From positions 1 to 64,000 of the forward strand of contig JAHEDK010000014.1 of the NCBI GenBank assembly GCA_024641245.1: a stretch of 64,000 nt of DNA, in the 5' to 3' direction. Under the pieces are notes generated by a model, which was given only the letters and a program-made list of their open reading frames with translations, did no database searches and was not told the DNA's origin. Both the position numbers and the translations under genes were made by a program. This document shows positions 59,689-64,000 of the stretch, piece after piece. Source of the DNA: Actinomycetes bacterium (GTDB lineage Bacteria; Actinomycetota; Acidimicrobiia; Spongiisociales; JAHEDJ01). Numbering within the stretch: the first letter of the stretch is position 1; each line of letters starts with the position of its first letter.

Positions 59689-60228
59689 GTGAGCGACTGG
59701 TTCTCCGAGCCGGCCAATTGGGTCTTCCTCGTCGTCGGCTTGGCGGTTGCCTTCTCGGCGTTGCGGGTCGTGACGTCGCGCAACGTGGTGCACGCCGCGC
59801 TCTACCTGGTCGCCACCCTGGCGGGAACCGCGGTGCTGTTTCTGCTGCTCTCGGCCGAGTTCGTCGCCTGGGTGCTGGTGCTGGTGTACATCGGGGCGGT
59901 CATCGTTCTCTTCCTGTTCGGCATCATGATCACCAGGGCGCCGATCGGCTACGACGCCACCCTCGACAACGACCACCGCGGCGTTGCCGCAGTCGTATCG
60001 GGTGCGCTCTTCTTGCTGTTGTCCTGGGTATCGATCGACTTCTTCGGCTCGACTGCCCTCAAGGACGTCGGCGATCCGACTGCCACCGACCTGCTCGGTG
60101 AGTCGATTCTCGGCCGGTTCGTGCTGCCGTTCGAGATCGTCTCATTCGTGCTGCTGGCGGCCCTGATCGGCGGCATCACCGTGGCCCGCAAGGACGCCAC
60201 CCCGCTCGAGGCGGAGGAGCGGGTATGA
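59689..60228 (+). CDS. nuoJ: NADH-quinone oxidoreductase subunit J
   Basis: About 179 residues with five helices. [28 protein letters not shown] and [22 protein letters not shown] are NuoJ-like, including the conserved tyrosine and glycine of the third helix. GTG at 59689 with AGGGAGG at good spacing; the open frame upstream to 59521 includes the repeat region and is rejected. It follows the 103-base repeat gap after nuoI. Confidence 0.92.
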   Translation: MSDWFSEPANWVFLVVGLAVAFSALRVVTSRNVVHAALYLVATLAGTAVLFLLLSAEFVAWVLVLVYIGAVIVLFLFGIMITRAPIGYDATLDNDHRGVAAVVSGALFLLLSWVSIDFFGSTALKDVGDPTATDLLGESILGRFVLPFEIVSFVLLAALIGGITVARKDATPLEAEERV

Positions 60229-60255
60229 GGACGCCTCGCTTTGCTTTGACGCCGT

Positions 60256-60276
60256 ACAACCTACAACCTACAACCT
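60256..60276. repeat. 7-bp tandem repeat ACAACCT x3 between nuoJ and nuoK
   Basis: Three exact ACAACCT units followed by ACGACGA, in the 118-base gap. Confidence 0.8.
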
Positions 60277-60346
60277 ACGACGATTCAAGTACGACGCACG
60301 TTTTGCGCAGTTCGGGGCATGTCGTTTCGACGCCGGAGGCGGCGAC

Positions 60347-60652
60347 ATGACCCTCGTTCCCGTTCTCGTTCTAGCCGCCCTGCTGTTCTCGCTCGGGGTC
60401 TACGGCCTGCTGGCCCGTCGCAATGCCGTCCTCGTGTTGCTGGCCATCGAACTGATGCTCAACGCCGTGAACATAAACCTGATCGCCTTCGAAGCGATGA
60501 TTCGTGACAGCCTGGCGACCGGCCAGGTGTTCGCCATCTTCGTAATCACCGTGGCTGCCGCTGAGGTCGGCATCGGCCTGGCGATCGTGCTGCTCATCTT
60601 CCGCAACCGGGCAACAGCCAATGTCGACGAGTTCAACCTGATGAAGTGGTGA
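60347..60652 (+). CDS. nuoK: NADH-quinone oxidoreductase subunit K
   Basis: A 101-residue protein with three helices. [29 protein letters not shown] contains the two conserved glutamates used in proton transfer (Glu near 36; another in [16 protein letters not shown]). ATG at 60347. Two bases separate its stop from nuoL. Confidence 0.94.
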   Translation: MTLVPVLVLAALLFSLGVYGLLARRNAVLVLLAIELMLNAVNINLIAFEAMIRDSLATGQVFAIFVITVAAAEVGIGLAIVLLIFRNRATANVDEFNLMKW

Positions 60653-60653
60653 C

Positions 60654-62687
60654 ATGACGAACTTCCTGCTTGCTGCTGCAGAAGAAGAAGTCCATGAGAT
60701 CGTCGCCGGGACGGGCGGCTTCTTCGGCGAGTACGCCTGGATCATGCTGGTGCTGCCGTGGATCGCGGTGCTCGGCATCATCTTCTTCGGCAAGCGGATG
60801 AAGTACCTCGGGGCAGAGATTGCCATCGCCATGCTGGCGTTCAATACGATCTGGTCGACAATCCTCTTCGTACTCAACATCACCAAAGGGGTCGTCTACG
60901 AGGGCGCCGTGGTGATCGCCGAGATCGGCAGCGACCTGGTCTTTGAACTCGGCTGGGTGGTCGACGGGTTGTCGATCATGATGTACTTCGTCGTCTCGTT
61001 CGTCGGCCTAGTGATCTTCATCTACGCGGTCGGCTACATGGAGGGAGACGTCCGGGTCACCTGGTTCTTCGCAGCCTTCACGATCTTCGCCGGCTCGATG
61101 CTCGTGCTCGTCGGGGCGCCGAACCTGGTGCAACTGATCATCGGATGGGAGGGGGTCGGCCTGGCCTCCTACTTGCTGATCGGCCACTACTGGGAGAAGA
61201 AGGAGAACTCATCTGCCGGCATGAAGGCCTTCTATACCAACAAGGTGGCAGACGTCGGGTTGATCATCGGCGCCATCATGGTCGGCGCCACACTCGGCAC
61301 CTTCCGGTTCAGTGAACTCTCCCGGGCGGCCGTTGAGCACGCAGACGATCTTGCCCTCGTGGCGGGCATGATCGGCGCCCTGCTGTTCTTCGGAGCGATG
61401 GGAAAGAGCGCGCAGTTCCCCTTCCACATATGGCTGCCGGACGCAATGGCCGGCCCGACTCCTGTGTCGGCACTCATGCATGCCGCCACCATGGTGACGG
61501 CAGGTGTGTATCTCATGGCACGGACGTTCCCGCTCTATCAGAACCTCGCCGAAGACATCCGGCCGTGGATGGTGGCGATCGGGGCGATCACGCTGTTCGC
61601 CATGGGATTGCTGGCACTCGTCGCAAACGACATCAAGAAGGTGCTCGCCTACTCGACCGTGTCCCAACTCGGCTACATGATGACCGCCGTCGCCGCAGGT
61701 GGATACACCGCCGGTGTGTTCCACCTCTTTACTCATGCGTTCTTCAAGGCGCTGCTCTTCCTCGGCGCCGGATCGGTCATCCACGCCGTCCACTCGAACA
61801 ACATGTCCGACATGGGTGGATTGCGCAAGGTGATGCCGCGCACCTACTGGACGTTCCTGATCGGATCGCTCGCCCTGGCCGGCATCCTCCCGTTCGCCGG
61901 TTTCTGGTCGAAGGACGAAATCCTCGTCACCCTCGGCCATGAGGGGTACACCGCCGTCATGTGGATCGCCATCGCCGGAGCGTTCGTGACTGCCTTCTAC
62001 ATGACCAGGGCCGTCACGCTCACGTTCTGGGGCACCTACAAGGGTCACGGACATCCCCACGAGTCGAAGCCGATCATGACCGTCCCCTTGATCACGCTCG
62101 CCGTCCCGGCCGCCATCATCGGCCTCCTCAACATCCCCGGAGTGGAGTTCGGAAACACCGGCAACTTCACCACCTGGCTCGGTATGCGTGAGGTTGTGAT
62201 GGGCGATCACCACGCCTCCGCCCCGGACTGGGGGATGGCTGCCATCGGCCTGGGCGCCGCTGTGCTCGGAATCCTCGCCGGTCTGGCTCTGTACGCACGG
62301 GACAGGGCAACCCAACAGGAACGAGACGAGTTCGAGATTCCCGTTCTCTATCCCTTGCTGCGTCGCAAGTACTACATGGACGACGCTGCGCTCGGTTTGG
62401 TCTGGTTGATCAAGGCTCCATTCGCCAACGCGATCAACTGGATCAACGACTACATCATCGACGGCATGGTCAACACGGTGGGGTTCGTGACGTCCGGTCT
62501 CGCCCACCTCGTCTACGGTGGGCTCGACCAGCGCGGCATAGACCTGGGATTCAATGCTATGGCGTACGGTTCCGGGGGTAGCGGTGAACGGTTGCGCCGC
62601 CTGCAAACGGGCCAGCTTCAGCAGTACGCGTCGGTGTTTGTCGGTGCAGCAGTGATGTTCGTAATCGGTTTCGTGCTATTCAGGTAA
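60654..62687 (+). CDS. nuoL: NADH-quinone oxidoreductase subunit L
   Basis: A 677-residue antiporter-like subunit of normal length. The block VGWEGVGLASYLLIGHYW near 165 is from the NuoL signature, then GKSAQFPFHIWLPDAMAGPTPVSALMHAATMVTAG, with lysine and histidine residues of the proton channel, and KKVLAYSTVSQLGYM. A long lateral helix and C-terminal helix close it (QYASVFVGAAVMFVIGFVLF). It pumps protons or Na+. Confidence 0.95.
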   Translation: MTNFLLAAAEEEVHEIVAGTGGFFGEYAWIMLVLPWIAVLGIIFFGKRMKYLGAEIAIAMLAFNTIWSTILFVLNITKGVVYEGAVVIAEIGSDLVFELGWVVDGLSIMMYFVVSFVGLVIFIYAVGYMEGDVRVTWFFAAFTIFAGSMLVLVGAPNLVQLIIGWEGVGLASYLLIGHYWEKKENSSAGMKAFYTNKVADVGLIIGAIMVGATLGTFRFSELSRAAVEHADDLALVAGMIGALLFFGAMGKSAQFPFHIWLPDAMAGPTPVSALMHAATMVTAGVYLMARTFPLYQNLAEDIRPWMVAIGAITLFAMGLLALVANDIKKVLAYSTVSQLGYMMTAVAAGGYTAGVFHLFTHAFFKALLFLGAGSVIHAVHSNNMSDMGGLRKVMPRTYWTFLIGSLALAGILPFAGFWSKDEILVTLGHEGYTAVMWIAIAGAFVTAFYMTRAVTLTFWGTYKGHGHPHESKPIMTVPLITLAVPAAIIGLLNIPGVEFGNTGNFTTWLGMREVVMGDHHASAPDWGMAAIGLGAAVLGILAGLALYARDRATQQERDEFEIPVLYPLLRRKYYMDDAALGLVWLIKAPFANAINWINDYIIDGMVNTVGFVTSGLAHLVYGGLDQRGIDLGFNAMAYGSGGSGERLRRLQTGQLQQYASVFVGAAVMFVIGFVLFR

Positions 62688-62702
62688 GAGGAGGAAGAGT
62701 CA

Positions 62703-64000
62703 ATGGAGTGGTTTGACACCTGGGGCTTGAGCCTCATCGTGTTCCTTCCGCTGGTGGGGGCTTTGCTCTTGATGCTCCTCCCGCGGGAGCAAGAAGAGAG
62801 CCATAAGTGGGTATCGTTGATCACCACGGCCATCGTGCTGGTTCTAAGCGTCGTGGCAGCCGCCAATTTCGACTTTGGCGCCGCCAAGTCGTTCCAGTAT
62901 GAGGTAAATGAGTCGTGGATCTCGGCGATCGGAGCGAACTACCACGTTGGGATCGACGGCATCAGCCTTCCGTTGCTCGTGCTGTCGGGGTTCGTGACCC
63001 TGTTGTCGGTCATCTACTCCTGGAATCATTGGGAGGAACCGCGCAATCCCAGAGCCTTCCTGGCCCTGATGCTCGTTCTCCTGACCGGAATGAACGGAAC
63101 GTTCGTAGCGCTCGATCTGGTGCTGTTCTTCATCTTCTTCGAGCTCGTGCTGTTGCCGATGTACTTCATGATCGGCATCTGGGGTGACAAGTCCGAGCGG
63201 GAACTCCCGGTGTTCGGCAAGACCGTGTCTGTGCGCCTCTACGCGGCGATCAAGTTCTTCCTGTTCACACTGTTTGGCTCTGCGTTCATGCTGCTGGGTT
63301 TCCTGGCGCTCTACTTCAACTCGGCGGACTCGGTTGCCGGTCGGACGTTCGACATTCCTGCCCTCATCGCTCGTGCTCCTGAGCTGACGATGCTGCCGGT
63401 GGCCGGGTGGATCTTCGCCGGCTTGTTCCTCGGCTTCGCGGTGAAGGTTCCGATGTTCCCGTTCCACACCTGGCTGCCCGACGCTCACACCGCGGCGCCG
63501 ACCGTGGGCTCTGTGTTGCTGGCGGCCATTCTGCTGAAGCTGGGCTCGTACGGGTTCATCAGGATCGCTCTCCCGATCCTGCCCGAGCAGGCCAAGCAGT
63601 GGGCGCCGATCATCGCGATTCTGGCGGTCATCGGGATCATCTACGGCGCGCTGGCGTGCCTTGCCCAATCCGACATGAAGCGCCTCATTGCCTTTTCCTC
63701 GGTCGGGCACATGGGTTTCGTGATGCTCGGCATCGCCACCCTCACCGACGTCGGCATCAACGCCGCCATCATCGGCATGGTTGCCCACGGCGTGATCACC
63801 GGCCTGTTGTTTTTCCTGGCCGGATCGATGAGCCATCGTTATCACACCCGCGACATGGCCCGTCTCGGTGGCAACCAGTCGCTGATGCCGATGCTGGGGG
63901 GCATCCTTGCGTTCACGGCGATGGCCTCCCTCGGTCTGCCGGGACTGGCCGGGTTCTGGGGTGAGTTCATGTCGCTGCTCGGCTCGTATAACCCGCTCGA
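62703..64000 (+). CDS. nuoM: NADH-quinone oxidoreductase subunit M, cut by the window edge
   Basis: 432 codons are present; the 3' end lies outside. The ATG at 62703 has AGGAGGAAGAG upstream. Channel residues: KVPMFPFHTWLPDAHTAAPTVGSVLLAAI and KRLIAFSSVGHMGFV. It is a second antiporter-like subunit. The gene begins 15 bases after nuoL. A nuoN gene is expected next but is not visible. Confidence 0.94.
   Translation, partial: MEWFDTWGLSLIVFLPLVGALLLMLLPREQEESHKWVSLITTAIVLVLSVVAAANFDFGAAKSFQYEVNESWISAIGANYHVGIDGISLPLLVLSGFVTLLSVIYSWNHWEEPRNPRAFLALMLVLLTGMNGTFVALDLVLFFIFFELVLLPMYFMIGIWGDKSERELPVFGKTVSVRLYAAIKFFLFTLFGSAFMLLGFLALYFNSADSVAGRTFDIPALIARAPELTMLPVAGWIFAGLFLGFAVKVPMFPFHTWLPDAHTAAPTVGSVLLAAILLKLGSYGFIRIALPILPEQAKQWAPIIAILAVIGIIYGALACLAQSDMKRLIAFSSVGHMGFVMLGIATLTDVGINAAIIGMVAHGVITGLLFFLAGSMSHRYHTRDMARLGGNQSLMPMLGGILAFTAMASLGLPGLAGFWGEFMSLLGSYNPL

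Noticed and set aside
61209-62606. A 465-codon minus-strand frame across nuoL, and a similar one at 62844-63845 across nuoM
   Set aside because: Both are antisense to diagnostic complex I subunits and have H/R/D/E-rich low-complexity products.
1-64000. tRNA, rRNA, IS elements, phage genes or riboswitches
   Set aside because: None could be recognised; no transposase, integrase or aptamer core was seen. A small or divergent RNA gene could be missed by eye.

Overview
The window is one stretch of a high-GC bacterial chromosome with tight gene packing, many GTG starts and stop/start overlaps. A bacterial proteasome activator (Bpa) gene, many apparently leaderless genes with a TANNNT -10 box 6 to 8 bases before the start, and the RDD/SpoIIM/DUF58/MoxR gene set point to the phylum Actinomycetota. 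The gene content would suit an uncultured, respiring, possibly sulfur-oxidising member (for example Acidimicrobiia or a relative), but class-level placement is inference. I saw no rRNA, tRNA, CRISPR array, transposase or phage gene.

Layout. 1-10.1 kb: the end of a membrane sensor-type gene, a small secreted protein, a NYN nuclease with two LOTUS domains, a large orphan histidine kinase with three GAF units, a tyrosine phenol-lyase-like enzyme, a Glu/Leu-type dehydrogenase, OsmC, and a nitrobindin-like protein. 10.2-26.6 kb: a ClC channel with CBS and TrkA-C domains, bpa, and a cell-envelope cluster (RDD, SpoIIM, DUF58, MoxR, DUF4350, DUF4129, a multi-pass protein) interrupted by an ABC exporter fused to a cyclic-nucleotide-binding domain and by a three-gene ABC-2 exporter. 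26.8-36.3 kb: a sulfur island with a molybdopterin oxidoreductase (SoeA/PsrA type), an Fe-S/NrfD fusion that appears to start at CTG, TusA and DsrE2 in one operon. Divergent to it are an ArsR regulator, a rhodanese-persulfide dioxygenase fusion, DUF202, a SulP permease and MobA. 36.4-44.2 kb: a BldC-like HTH gene and a Tad/Flp pilus operon. 44.2-46.9 kb: an ECF sigma/anti-sigma/membrane operon flanked on both sides by paired palindromic repeats. 46.9-51.1 kb: an FTR1 iron permease with a candidate operator, DoxX, a double-rhodanese lipoprotein, and a multiheme cytochrome c split by one in-frame TGA. 51.1-55.2 kb: a methyltransferase, an ABC-2 exporter and an alkaline-phosphatase-fold enzyme. 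55.3-64 kb: a complex I operon nuoABCD-HIJKLM that lacks nuoE, nuoF and nuoG between D and H and runs off the right end.

How the parts may work together. The Mo enzyme, Fe-S/NrfD membrane module, sulfur carriers (TusA, DsrE2), persulfide dioxygenase, SulP permease and MobA make a plausible cytoplasmic sulfur-compound oxidation system feeding electrons to the quinone pool. The secreted rhodanese lipoprotein and 11-heme cytochrome may act outside the membrane. The complex I locus lacks the NADH-input module, so its electron donor is open.

Most unusual signals: (1) families of 7-bp-period tandem repeats in many intergenic gaps, reaching into stop codons; (2) two families of palindromic intergenic repeats, one pair-wise flanking the sigma-factor operon and one supplying the start of mobA; (3) the in-frame TGA in the multiheme cytochrome followed by a small stem-loop at a SECIS-like distance; (4) the CTG start of the Fe-S/NrfD gene; (5) a hairpin that hides the ribosome binding site of nuoH.
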